64,000 bases of DNA. Origin: Adiantum capillus-veneris. Its lineage: Eukaryota > Streptophyta > Polypodiopsida > Polypodiales > Pteridaceae. The position numbers and the translations under genes were made by a program. The notes below the pieces were generated by a model that saw only the letters and a list, made by a program, of their open reading frames with translations, did not search any database and had not been told where the DNA came from. Shown in pieces: positions 9,615 through 21,280 of the stretch. The stretch covers positions 43,816,779-43,880,778 of the forward strand of contig CM043970.1 in NCBI GenBank assembly GCA_014529385.2, in the 5' to 3' direction. Numbering within the stretch: the first letter of the stretch is position 1; each line of letters starts with the position of its first letter.

Positions 9615-12600
9615 TGTGCCTCATAGTCTTCTACGGTTTGTGCTATATAGCATGTGTTGTTCCCACTCAGTTTCTCTTTTTTTCGAGCAGTTTTCACATC
9701 AAGTGCAGAATTTACTAGGCTGACAACAACACAGATGTGTTCAAGATGTTTGCTGCTGAGGACAGGTTGGATGGGGACAACTACCCTATGTGGGCTTATA
9801 TGATGCAACATGTTCTTGTGTCAAAGGGTGTCTGGAACATTGTGCAGGACATTGATGTACGTCTTGGTTCTCAGGATGTAGGCAATGTTGAGGATGTTGC
9901 ACGTCTTGCTGCAAGTATTGCTGCTCTTAGAGTTGTTTTACGTATGGCAGAACAAGCTCATTGGGATGTAAAGGATGCACAGGATCATGCATTAATTGTG
10001 TTGTCTGTAAGGTGCACCATTGTTCCTCACATTCGTTCAACAAAATCTGCAAAACATCCTTGGGATATTCTAGCAGGTCTTTATGCAAGCCGCAATGAGG
10101 CTAAAATTTCTTTACTGCGTAAAGAGCTGGTGTCAAGGATATCAATGAGCAACTTATTTCTACAGGTGAAGTCATTTCATACAGTTCCCTTGTGCACAGA
10201 GTTCCCTTGTGGAGACAGTTCTTGATGCCTTACCAGATTCTTACCAGACTTTTGCTAGTACTTGGAGACTTATGACCCAAGGAAATCCAGAAGTTTTCAA
10301 GTTTGATGCATTATGCACATTGCTGTTGCAAGAGTCACTTTCCAGAAAAAACAGGACTAGACAGCGTGCAGTTGAACATGCTTTTATTGCTTCTCAAAGA
10401 AAGGGTGGTAACAGCAATGCAGCCACTTCTTATGGTTCTGCTGCGAGTGGCAAAACTTGTGTTCCCAATGCTTTTGCTAGCAGCAATTCATCTGGCTATT
10501 CTGGTGATAAGGGCAAAAAGAAGATGCATTGCCATTATTGTAAAGCTAATGATCACTTGATCAAGTCGTGTCCTAAGTTGAACGCCAAAGAGGCTAAGAA
10601 GAAAGAGGGTGGTTCCACTGCAATTGCTGGTTCCACCGCAAATGCAGCCATTGTTGAGTCTTCTCTAAAAGGAGACTGTAATGCTGATGTTGATGCAAAA
10701 TGGGCTTTTAATGCAGAGTGCACTTACAATCCTATTGTCCATGATGCATGCTTCTCAGTTGCTGCAGATTCACATGTGTGGTATTTTGACAGTGGTGCTA
10801 CAAAGCACATTACCTCTCATCGTGAATTGTTTACCTCTCTCGAGTCTGTCCCTCATGGAAAATTCAGTCACTTGTGCCAACAATGCCTCTTATCCGGTTC
10901 AGGGAGTTGGAAAGATTGTGCTTACTGCTGCAAATGGCAGTTCCTTCACACTTGTTGATGCACTTTATGTACCTGGGATCAAGAAGAATCTCTTGTCTGT
11001 ATCCACACTTGCTAGAATTGGACTTGTAGTCAAATTTGTGGATGACAGATGTACAGTTCATGATCTCAGTTTTGGTGATGAAATTGTTGCATCTAGCCTT
11101 TTGTGCCGTGGGATTTATAAGCTCACTTTGTATGACAAGTGTGGAAATTTTTTTTCAAATGCAGTTACAAATTCAAGGGCTATTTCAGATGCAAAACCTT
11201 GGCATGCACGATTCGGTCGTCTGAATTTTGCCAGTTTACTGCGTTTGTAGAAATCTGATATGGTTGCTTCTTTGCCGCCTCTTAAAGCACCTGTCAAACA
11301 TGTTTGTGAAGGCTGTATTCTTGGTAAAATGCAGCATTCGAAGTTTCCAAAGGATGGTTCAGTTAGGGCCACATGCAGGTTGCAGCTTGTGCATAGTGAT
11401 GTTTGTGGGCCCATGCAAACTCCGTCCTTGGGAAATTACCTTTAATTCGTGACTTTCATTGATGATTACTCCAGGCATGCATGGGTATTTCCGCTTAAAT
11501 CGAAGTCCAAAGTTTTTATGTGCTTCAAACAATTTCTGGCTATGGCTGAAAATGTCTCGAAATGTACTATAGTCACCCTCCGTTCCGATCGAGGGGGGGA
11601 GTATGTCTCGTGAATTTAATGCATTTCTGGCTAGTCGTGGGATAAAACACCAATGTATTGTGCCTTATACACCTCAACAAATTGGTGTTGCTGAAGGAAA
11701 AATAGGTCACTGACGAAAATGGCATATATGATGCATGGTCAAAAGTTGAGCTTTGCCGCATTCTTTTTGGTTTGAGGCCATCATGTGTGCCACTTATGTA
11801 CTTAACAGGTGTCCTACGAAATCTTTGCAGTCTATTACACCATATGACGCATGGCATGATAGAAAGCCTTCTATTGAGCACATGCTATTTTTTCATGTTT
11901 GGCATATGCTTTGGTGCCACAAACACAACGCAAAAAACTTGGATAATAAGGTTGTCAAATGTATTTTTGTTGGTTATAGTGCTGAAAGAAAAGGTTACAT
12001 GTTATATCATCTGCAAACAAAGCGTATTCTGGTTTCATGGGATGTAGTGTTTGTGAAAGATTCTGTTCAACCCTTGCAGTCATGTATTAGAGACAATAGT
12101 GTAAGCTCAAAGGACATTTATGACACTTTGTTGCCTCTTTTCATTGGTGGAAATACGAATGTAAGATCCAATGAGGCAAATGTACAGCATATGGGGGTTT
12201 CTGAAAAATGTTATAGATCAGCCTATAACTGATGCAGATGTACATGATGTACTTGATGAGGAAAGGGCTGAAAATGAGCAGGCTAGAGGTATGCTAAAAT
12301 GGATGGTGCATACTTTGCATGACAGTAAATTGGATACACCTTTGTCTAGTCGTACTCGTTCAGGCTCTCGCCGTGCATCTTATGCATTAGATTGTTATGC
12401 TTTGGCTGTGTCTAGCTTACATGATGTTGAGGAGCCTCTGTCTTTTGATGAAGCATAGAATTTAGAAAATAGGATGGTTGCCATGCAATCAGAATATGAG
12501 CACTTATAGAAAATGACACATGGACTTTATGTGTCATTTTCTATAAGTGCTCCTGGCAAAAAGAGCCATTGGTACGAAGTGGGTGTACAAGTTGAAACGC

Positions 12601-12893
12601 AAGCCGGATGGTGAGATTAATCGCCATAAGGCTCGATTTGTTGCAAAGGGTTATGCATAGCAAAAAGGCATAGATTATGAAGAGACTTTTTCTCCCACTT
12701 CTCGTATGACTACTGTGCGTTTTCTATGTGCATTGAAGCAATCTCCTTGTGCTTGGTATGAGAAAGTTGACACTCATTTGGTCAAACGAGGCTTTCGCAA
12801 CAGTCCAGCATAAAGCACATTGTATGTAAAGCGTGAGGGTGACGTACTTCTCATTGTGGTTCTTTATGTCGATGATTTGCTGATCACTTCACC

Positions 12894-12897
<4 letters not shown>
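9615..12897 (+). pseudogene. Ty1/copia gag-pol, truncated, copy A
   Basis: Domains appear in plus-strand order. Gag is near 9737-10680 with a zinc knuckle CHYCKANDHLIKSC (CX2CX4HX4C). The aspartic protease has YFDSGATKHI. Integrase has the CEGCILGK finger half, HSDVCGP, SDRGGE and a changed second half (NGVAE is present as IGVAEG). RT ends with LYVDDLLIT. The gag start codon seen in copy C (48694) is altered here. Breaks include stops after GRLNFASLLRL and after MVKS, a frameshift at a 7-G run near 11593, a palindromic rewrite at 12498-12552, and a deletion of RT motif A (near 12733). RNase H and the 3' LTR are absent: coding similarity stops at (GA)n. Confidence 0.88.
12498..12552. repeat. 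Perfect 24-bp inverted repeat with 7-nt loop
   Basis: Arms 498-521 and 529-552 are exact reverse complements around GGACTTT. In copies B and C the right arm instead has the normal RT coding sequence for LCDLPPGK, and only a short CACAT/ATGTG pair exists. The palindrome arose in copy A by copying the upstream arm. Confidence 0.95.
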
Positions 12898-12942
<45 letters not shown>

Positions 12943-13660
12943 AAACAAAAAGAAAGAAAGAGAGAATAAAAAATAAAAGAGAGAGAGAGAGAGAGAGGGG
13001 GGGAGAAGACGAAAGAGAGAGGTAAGGGGAGAAAACAAAGAGAGAAAGAGATTAGGTTAAAATTTAAATTAGATTAGGTTAGATTACATTTAGATTTATG
13101 TTTATGTTGAGTTTAAGATTAGGCTAGATTTAGATTTACGTTAGATTAAGATTAAGTTAGATTTAAAATTAGGAAAGTATTAAAGGTTAGCTAGCTATAT
13201 TAGATTAAAGTTAGATTACATTTAGGTTTAGGATTTAAGATTAGATTAAATTTAGGTTTATATTGAGTTTAATATTAAATTAGATTTAGATTAAGATTAA
13301 GACAAGATTTAAAATTAAGTAGATTAAATTTAGATTTAAGTTATATTACATTTAGGTTTAGGTTAAATTTAAGATTAGATTAGATTTAGGTTTATTTTGA
13401 GTTTAAGATTACATTAGATCTAAATTTATGTTTGATGGACTAACTTTTTTTAGATTTAGGTTAGATTTTAGTGCATGTCAATGAAGGCGCGCTTTGCCCA
13501 AAGAGCAAACACTAGTTACACAACAATATGTATATTCCCATCAAAATTTGACACCTGTTAACTCACACACTAACCATATTCAATTAGCTGCGAATCACCA
13601 CATGTTCAATTAGGTTAGATTTAAGATTAGATTTTAGATTTAGTTTTTATCTTAGAGTCT
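12898..13660. repeat. (GA)n, purine tract and C-poor TTAGATT-type tract (copy A)
   Basis: A 41-bp GA run is followed by about 110 bp of almost pure purine, then about 600 bp built from variants of TTAGATT, TTTAGGTTTA and GATTAAG. The plus strand has very few C. No coding is seen. Copies B (30557-31270) and C (52012-52770) carry the same block with small length differences. Confidence 0.85.
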
Positions 13661-14716
13661 ACCTTCGGGATTACGGTAAAAAACTTAGAGTTAGACGAAC
13701 GATGATCCCTCTCTTCCTCTCTACGGATGCGACCTTAAGATGGAAAGCTTTCAACGGCATGATACTCAGATTGGAGGCCAACATGTAATGTCCTAAGTAA
13801 TCCCTCGAACAAAGATCTACTGTGAAAAGATGTTAAGCTGATGTGAAATGCTATAGCTAGAGAAGAGGCAAAGGGGTTTTGTCCACTACATGCACTATCA
13901 TGTAGACGTGGGTGTGTAGATTTCTCGTACCCACAAATATAAGCATTGACCAATAAAGACAAGATTATAACCCAGTGGTTCTGATCTTCGTGCACCTCTA
14001 GACCAAGGTGTGTGGGGATTGGACATGACTAGAGAATGTGAGGTAGTAATCATAGTGAGTGAGAAGCAATCATATGTTCTGATCACCAACCCATTGAAGT
14101 TAACTAGGGAATTTATCTCAAGTCCTACAAAAATCCCTAATCTTATTTTTATGCAACAAAACATAAGAAATGACTGTTTTGATGAAAATGTAATGGTCCA
14201 TCAACTTTGGAGGCTTGGTGTGACCTGAAGATGAGAAATTTTACAAATTTCTTATTTTTTCCATGTGTATTAGGCCTTGAACTATAACCTCATGAAAGGA
14301 TTTTACAAAATGAGTGGATCTACTATGGTTTTGGAGGTTTTTTCCAAAACCCTCAAAGGACACTTTTATGTCCTGTTAGGTTACCAACCTAGTGTTAATT
14401 GTATGCCTTGCATCCATCTAGCATCTTCAAAAGGATAATTCTTAAACTTAATAAGATATCGTCGGATAGTCTTACAACGTCTTAGTACCTTGTCTTCATG
14501 TCGGAGAATGGACTCGAGCTACAGCACCTCCTATTGGTCCTCGATCTCCGGTGGGTCTTCAATAGTTGGTTCTTGAGGTGGCTCTCCTTTGTAAGGATTT
14601 AATAGGCTCACATGGAAAGCATTGTGTATGAGCCAATGATTGGGCTACTTGAGTTGATAGGCCATCTTTTGATTGGCCTAAGAATCTGAAAGGGACCATA
14701 GTACCTTTTTGCTAGT

Positions 14717-17700
14717 TTAGCATAGTACTTTTGGTGGCCCGTAGGATTCTTGCCCGTCGTGTGCCTTAATCGAGCCTTCGGAAAACTTTAACAAGAACCA
14801 ATCGTTTTCTTTAAAGGCTTGGGCTCTTCTGTGCTTGTCAGCAGCAACCTTTTGCCTTTGCTGTGAGATAGAGATAGCATCCTTAATCTTTTGAAAAGAT
14901 TCTTGTAGGTCTCGGCTATACTCATCTGCAGCGAAGATCTTCCCATGTACCTTAAGTAGCAAGGGACTTTTTGATCTTCCCTCAATTACCTCGAAAGGTG
15001 CTTTTCCCGTGGAAGTATGTACAGTGTTATTGTAAGCATACTCCACTAAGGGTAAGTACTTCTCCCATTGGGATCTTTGATCTAATTCCGTTACATAGGT
15101 TTTTAGTAGATTGAGAATTGTTAGGTTAGCTATTTCACTTTGGCCATCCGTTTGTGGATGATAGGCCGAAGAGAAGTTTAGCCTTGTACCTAAATTCTCA
15201 AAGAGACCCTTCCAAAAATTACTGGTCATTCTAGGATCTCTATTCGACACTATGGACATTGGCAAGCCATGGTACTTGAAAATTTGTGAAATGAAGAGGG
15301 TTGCCATTTGATGGGCTTTGATAGTCTTTTTGACAGGTATAAAATGAGCTTGTTTACTGAACCTGTCTACTATCGTCCATATTCCCGTATTCCCATGGAT
15401 AGACTTAGGCAATCCAAAGATAAAATCCATGGATATGCTCTCCCATGGTGAATTAGGGATTGGCAAGGGTTGAAGCAATCCAAGTTGCTTCCCTCTATCA
15501 AATTTTGTCTTTTGGCATACCACACATTTGGAAACATACTCTTGTATGTTCACTTTCATGGTAGGCCAATAGAAATATGTTTCTATTCCCTTTAAGGTAG
15601 ACTGAACACCTCTATGCCCCACATAAGGTGGAGCATGAAATTTATACATTACTTTCTCACGTAGTGAGTTAGTAACGCATAGTCTATTGCCATGGAGAAG
15701 ATAACCATCTTGCAAAGTGAATGGTTCTTCTTTCTTCCCTAATGCTAGGGCTGAAATCACATCTCTAAAGTCAGGATCAATAGCGTACTCATCTATCATT
15801 GAAGATAGATCATTGTGAGTTGCTATGGAAACCGCATTCACTCTCGTCCGTCTTGAGAGTGCATCGGCTACTTGATTGTGCTTGCCAGCAATGTGAGCAA
15901 TATGAAAATGAAATTGCGAAAGGAAATTTTCCCACCTCATTTGTTTGTCGGAGAGCTTGGTTTGCATCATGAAGTACTTAAGACTTTGGTTATCCGTTCG
16001 CAGAATGAAAGGAGTCCCCAATAAATAGTGCTTCCATGAGTCTAAGGCATGTAGAACTGCAAGGAGTTCCTTTTCGTATATGCCTAGAGCTTGCTCAACA
16101 GGGTCGAGCCTTCGACTCTCATAGCCTATGGCGTGCCCTTCTTGGAGCAAAACAGCTCCAAGGCAATCACCACAAGCATCACATTGGACCTCAAATGTTT
16201 TTGAGAGATCCAGTAGTGTAAGCACAGGTTGAGAGATATGCTTTTCGAAAGCATTGTTCTCCTTAGCAGACCATGTATACCTAATGCTTTTTTTTGTTAG
16301 GTCATGTAATGGTCCCGCAATTTGTGAGAACTTTTCTATGAAGAGTCTATAGTATGCACACATACCTATAAAGCTTCTTAGTTCATGAAGATTCCTTGGT
16401 TTAGGCCATCCTTTTATTACCTCTAACTTGGATGGATCCATTTGGATGCCATCTTGAGAGATAATGTGACCTAAATATTGAATCTCTTGCAAGAAAAATT
16501 CACTTTTCTTTCGATTAACATAAAGTTTATTCTCTCTTAAAACTTGAAATATTACCTAGAGATGTTGCTTGTGTTCCTCCAATGAATTAGAGTAGATGAT
16601 AATATCATCAAAGAACACTCCAGTGAAGGTTAATTCGATGAGGCCTGAACAGCTTCTCCATCAAGCGGTTGAATGTGGCTGGTGCATTGGTCAGGCCAAA
16701 AGGCATGACAATGTATTCGTAAAGACCAAATGTAGTACGAAATGCGGTCTTTACAATGTCTTGATCAACTATCCTTATTTGATGATAGCCACTTTTTAGG
16801 TCAATCCTACTGAAGTAGGTCGATCCTTGTAGCTTATCAAATAGGTCTTCTACCCGTGGAACGGGAAACCTATTCTTGATAGTGATCCTATTTAGTGCTC
16901 TATAGTCGACACACATACGATATGTGTCGTCTTTCTTTTGCACTAATAGAACAGGTGAGCAAAATGGAGATGAGCTAGGCCTAACCATGCCCTTCTCAAC
17001 TAACTCATGCACTTGACGCATAATCTCCTCTTGTTGAGCTTGAGAAACTCTATAAGGAGGTTTGTTAGGCGGTGAACTTCCTGGAAGAAGTTCAATTGCA
17101 TGGTCATCATTACCTCGTTTAGGAGGTAGCTCACAAAGGATGTCGTCAATAAAAACATCTTTAAACCCCTTGAGAAAATTGGATAACTCTAATTCCTTTT
17201 GGTTGCTTTTATTTTCTTTTGCTAAAGCATTAGGTTCATTTTTAGAATCTTTAACAAAAATCATGTACACGGAAATAGAGCTCTTTATTGACTTGTTGAA
17301 AGCTGGTGTATGTACAATGGGGATGGTGTTACCCATTTCCTTAGCATCTATATACATGTCTTTTTCCCTGAACTTAAAGGAGATTCTCCTTTCAGGAAAT
17401 TTAACATCGGCAGCAAGGCAGTCAAACCATGGTGCTCCTAGGATTACATCCTCATGCTTGAGAGGAGAGATAAAGAAGTCCTCTTTGTCCACATAGCCTT
17501 GGACATGAAGCCTCAATTTCCCGATTAAGGGAGTGACTGAAGCTTCTTGCCCCTTGAAGGCACTGTCTGTGGGTAGGATATCTCCCATCTTGTAGGATTG
17601 TATGCCTAGCTTGGTGGCTAACTCCATAGATATAAAATTGTGAGTAGAACCAGGGTCAAAGAGAATAAAATCATCATGTTCTCTTACCTTTCCCCAAGCA

Positions 17701-17825
17701 TGGCATAGAGGAGATCCTTTGTGAGTTGTTTGGTGAGTCTCCTCCTCTTGGATTTCAACCAAGGAAGCTCTAGGAGGATCTTGGCGGTTGTTCTTTTGGG
17801 GACAAGCGCGGTACGCATGCCCTTG
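14717..17825 (-). pseudogene. Gypsy pol: protease, RT, RNase H, integrase
   Basis: The protease has [12 protein letters not shown] has [16 protein letters not shown] and MPFGLTNAP, and after a one-base frameshift near 16637 it has the catalytic [15 protein letters not shown] follows at LEEHKQHL. The RT end, RNase H and integrase then run open from 16492 to 14717 (591 codons): FEVQCDACGDCLGAVL, TDNQSLKYF, the HRGVQSTLK-type zinc finger, and MDFIFGLPKS. The integrase core motif usually SDRDP reads SNRDP, so a conserved, probably catalytic Asp is Asn. YHPQTDGQSE keeps the Glu. Two breaks plus this change make it non-autonomous. Confidence 0.9.
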
Positions 17826-19287
17826 TTAGCCACACTTGAAACACCGGTTATCCTTGCGATAACGCTCAAGCTCTTCAGGAGAGAGTTTGTTCTTACCTTT
17901 GTAAACTCCCTTCTCTTTAGCTTTGTTGGAGTTGCTCTTAGGAGACTTTTGGACATTGTCCTTCCCCTTAGGCTCATTGGAACCCTTGTTTTTCGGGGGC
18001 TTATTATTTCTTTTAACCCCCGTTTGGAAATTGATTCTAGAGGCCACCATAGTATGGTGTATAACCGCCGATATTGTACGTGGCCTTTGGGAGTTGACAT
18101 GCTCCACCATTTCTTGGGTTAAGCCCGCACAAAACTGTTGCTTTTGCTCTCCAAAATCAAACTTTTTGAAGACAGTGGCTTTGAGTTGTAAGTCCCAAAA
18201 ATTGTCTACATATTTGTGGATGGATTCATTGGGAGAGAGCTTTAAGCTTCGCCATTCGGTGAGTACTTTGTCTTTGGCATCGGTGGCCAAAAACTGCTTC
18301 ATAATGGAAGCTCTTAAAGCCTTCCATGTTCGTGGAGCTTCACTGTTGGCTTGTAGGCTAGACCACCATTGTCTGGCGGACTTTTGAAAGTGCATAGCTA
18401 CATGGCGTAGCTTAGAGGACTCCGTGAAGCCCTCATCTCCAAACGCCACATCAAATTTCTGGATAAAGGCCAAGACTTTGTCCGTAGCACCAAAGGTACC
18501 ATCATAGGTAAGGAAAGAGATGCTCTTCCCTCCCTCTTTGAATTTCTTCAGCTTGGACGACCTCTTCCATGCAGCATAGGATTTCCTATGGCCTCTTCTT
18601 TTTGATGGTTCAAATGTTGCACCATCACTTTCTTCAGAAGGTGAAGAATTTGAAGAAGGTGGAGAAGAGGGTGACCTCTTTCTCGCCTTTTTCTTGTCTT
18701 GATCTTTGTCGTCTTCACCATAGATTTCATAAGAGGAAGAGGATGAAGAAGATGGAGAAGAGGGTGTCCTCTTTCTCGCCTTTTTATTCTCTTGCTTTTT
18801 ATCATCCCTCTTTGAATTGTGGTGAGGAGAAGAATACGATGGTCTTCTCTGCTTTGGTGGTGATGGAGAGCGTTTAGCCCGCCGTCTTCGTGGAGCCATC
18901 TCCGCCAAGGTGGTGGGAGACTCGCTTCTTTCTCGTTCCTTCGGAGGAGGCTCTTGAGTTCTCCTTTGGGAAGGAGATGCATCATCAAGAAGTAAATTCT
19001 TGAGCCCTTCGTATGGATTCTCTTCTTCTTCCCGAATCGGAGAGAGACCTCTTTGGTAGTCTCACAAGGAGGCTTCCTAGGTGTTCTCTCGTCATGGTGA
19101 TGAGCTTGGAGAATCCCATGAGCACGGAGCTGCCGTTGCACTTCACTTTGGAGAGATGGATTGCCCATGGCTTGTTGAAGCCTAGAAACAAGATAGTTAA
19201 CAAGCATTGAAGCATCATTAGTAGCTTGCTCATGAAAAAATCAAAGTTATCAACATTAATTTCACTCTCTTTACTATTGTCAGCCAT
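17826..19287 (-). pseudogene. Gypsy gag with serine/arginine-rich N-terminal part
   Basis: The likely start is MADNSKESEINVDNFDFF at 19287. The frame then changes twice before the 360-codon segment 18908-17826. That segment has a basic S/R/P-rich region with two near-copies of a KKARKR(T/S)PSSP unit, then a retrotransposon gag domain (FIQKFDVAFGDEGF, ARQWWSSLQ, KYVDNFWDLQ). It ends inside the zinc knuckle: CFKCG, then TAA, then QGHAYRAC. The stop falls between the second Cys and the His of CX2CX4HX4C. The protease-RT frame continues in the same phase after this TAA. Confidence 0.85.
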
Positions 19288-19681
19288 TCTAACAACTTTT
19301 AGGTGTAAACTTTTTAGGTATACTTTGGCACTTCAAGCCCTAGTTTCTACCCCTTTAGAAAAAGCACTCAAGCTACTGTACCCGCGGCTCGAATACCATT
19401 AATTGCAAGGAATAGAAGAGAGGGTCCTTCAACACCAAAACAGCACCGGCTCCTGTCAAGCTTCTAATAGCTCAATAGTGGTTAAGCCGTAGGCAAGCCC
19501 CGTAGGACTCCACTATTAAGACCATAGCTCTCGACGGTGATGCCCCGTTAACTGCACAAAGGTAGGTGCACTGCAAGGCTGAAAAATCCCTATTCTACTT
19601 ACTCACAGGCAATTAATAATACCAACCATTTGTAGCTAGCTTGAGGACCTCCCTTCTTGAGCAAGAAAAGAGAAACCTTGT

Positions 19682-19693
19682 GCTCTGATACCA
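19682..19693 (-). promoter_or_regulatory. Gypsy primer-binding site
   Basis: The minus strand reads TGGTATCAGAGC, the initiator-Met tRNA complement, one base from the LTR end. Confidence 0.85.
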
Positions 19694-19694
19694 A

Positions 19695-21280
19695 TGTAAC
19701 ATTTAATGGCCTAATAACTTATGTGTAGCGGAAATTAGCATGAACATAGTGGGCATTTCATTATAATAGATTCCTAATGAGAATTACAAGAGTGCTTGGG
19801 TGGAGAGAGCAACAAAAAGCATAACACCTAGTTAGATAGCATCAACAATACTTTCAAAAGAGAGAGAAATTAAGCTATTGACAACAGTTGAGGACCGGAT
19901 TTGCATGGAGCCGGTCCCCCCTCCAAAAGGCTTTGTATTATGGTTTCTCCCATCAAGAGAGACATTGTACAATACAATTCTTTGTGTTCCTTCAAGACTA
20001 GCTAGTGCAATGAGGATGGAAGCTTCATGCACTAAGCAAAGCACTTAACAAACACAACTTGAATTATCCCCGTTCTCAGACCCAAGACCTCACACACCTT
20101 CGAAGATGGTGAGAGCTAGCAGGGTATGAGAGTAGATTGAGAGGAAGAAGGAATATCTTACGAGAAAGATGTACATCTCCTCACATAACCACTCATATTA
20201 GCATAGCTTAGCTTAGTAATTAGCTTGGTAGAGGAGATGAGCATGCATTGAAGCTTGGATCTTGGTTGGATTTGCATCCACATGCCAAGAGAGTATTGAT
20301 GTAGGCTTCTATCTCACAAGCTTGGAGTAGGTGATGAGTTCTCCATTAAAGCTTGGGAAGAGATAGTCTTCTCTTTCTTCACACATGAGATTGTGTGAGT
20401 GTGTGTGTGATAATGCCAAGAAAAAATCAGCCCCCTCTCTCTCTTGGGCGAGCCCCCTTGCTATTTGCTCTTCCTGCAGCCTCATTGGCCCTCCCCAAGT
20501 CAAGCCAATTACAATTAAGCAGCATAAGTGATAGCCTTCTGACATGTGTCCCCCTTTCCCCTTTTGTGAGAGATTGAGGTAATTAAATAATTAAAATAAA
20601 CTCTCATTGGACCCCTTTGCCTCCTGGCCAATAGGAATCAAGCAAGCCATGGGGCTCTTGAATGCTCATTGGACCCTTTGGGAGACTGCGCAATAGTCTT
20701 CTAGGAGACTTAATTCTTATTGGTTTCTTTTATTAAATGTTTTTAAATTAATTAAACTAGATTTACTGTAGCTTAATTCTCATATATTGGTCCACTTCAA
20801 GGGTCATCCAATAGGAATTGGGCACACCTTGTGGGCATCTGGGCTAGGGAGCTGACACGTGTCCCTAATTCCCTTTGTGTAAAGGGGCTTGTGTGTGTGT
20901 GAGTGTGTGTGTGGCTTTCTCTCTCATCCCCTAGAAGAAGGGCTCGCCCCCTCCCATGTAGGGATGTGCATTGACTTTGGAGAGCACACAAAGCATCCAA
21001 TTCCCCCTAAGCTTTAACCCTTTGGACACAACCTTCGAATTTTGGAACCTTAGCATTTTGGAAGTCTGAATGGGCTGAACCTTAGGGTCTTTTTATCCCA
21101 TTGTTGCACATGGCTCTTTTGCAGATGGCCCCCCCTTTGGATCCCTTATTTCCCTCCTTTGGATCCCTACTGTGGCCGGTCTGCTAGCTTAACCAATATT
21201 CTATCTTTTTCTCAGTTTAATATGAGAAAATCATTTAGGAGAATTAGATATTGATTATTATGATAGATACCGAGAGAACA
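19695..21280 (-). mobile_element. 5' LTR of the gypsy element (about 1.59 kb)
   Basis: The plus strand starts TGTAACATT beside the primer site. The best right end is GAGAACA at 21280, giving TGTT...TACA ends on the element strand; the next base starts sequence shared with block D2. Internal repeats are visible: GTGTGTG-rich stretches near 20393 and 20885 followed by a CTCGCCCCC-type segment, and several CCAATAGGAAT copies. The left LTR is absent, so the end was set from the D1/D2 comparison. Confidence 0.65.

Larger units (their letters stand above)
7712..14047 (+). repeat. Composite repeat, copy A
   Basis: This is one of three copies (also 26134-31393 and 39994-53159) of a chimeric block. 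In order it holds a minus-strand copia leader and LTR, LINE ORF2, a plus-strand copia truncated after the RT catalytic motif, (GA)n, a C-poor AT tract, and a ~560 bp unique tail. Copy A lacks several pieces that C has: about 1.15 kb of LINE, about 365 bp of LTR/leader, and about 165 bp of RT. Copies A and C stop matching at the same place (GAGGTAGT, 14047 and 53159). All three share the internal joins, so the chimera existed before the copies separated. Confidence 0.85.
14048..21280 (-). mobile_element. Ty3/gypsy retrotransposon, minus strand, 3' end missing
   Basis: From right to left it holds a 5' LTR (19695-21280), primer site, leader, gag, protease, RT, RNase H, integrase and a decayed chromodomain-like C-terminal region (14560-14716, with YGPFQILRPIK and NAFHVSLL in shifted frames). 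A 3' LTR matching the 5' one is not present between pol and 14048. The left end of the element has therefore been lost, or replaced by the junction with composite copy A. Its right LTR ends exactly where block D1 begins. Confidence 0.85.

Noticed and set aside
7712-14047. Composite as a Helitron or TIR transposon
   Set aside because: The ends (ATTAATGAA ... GAGGTAGT) have no TC/CTRR termini, 3' hairpin or inverted repeats, and no target duplication is visible.
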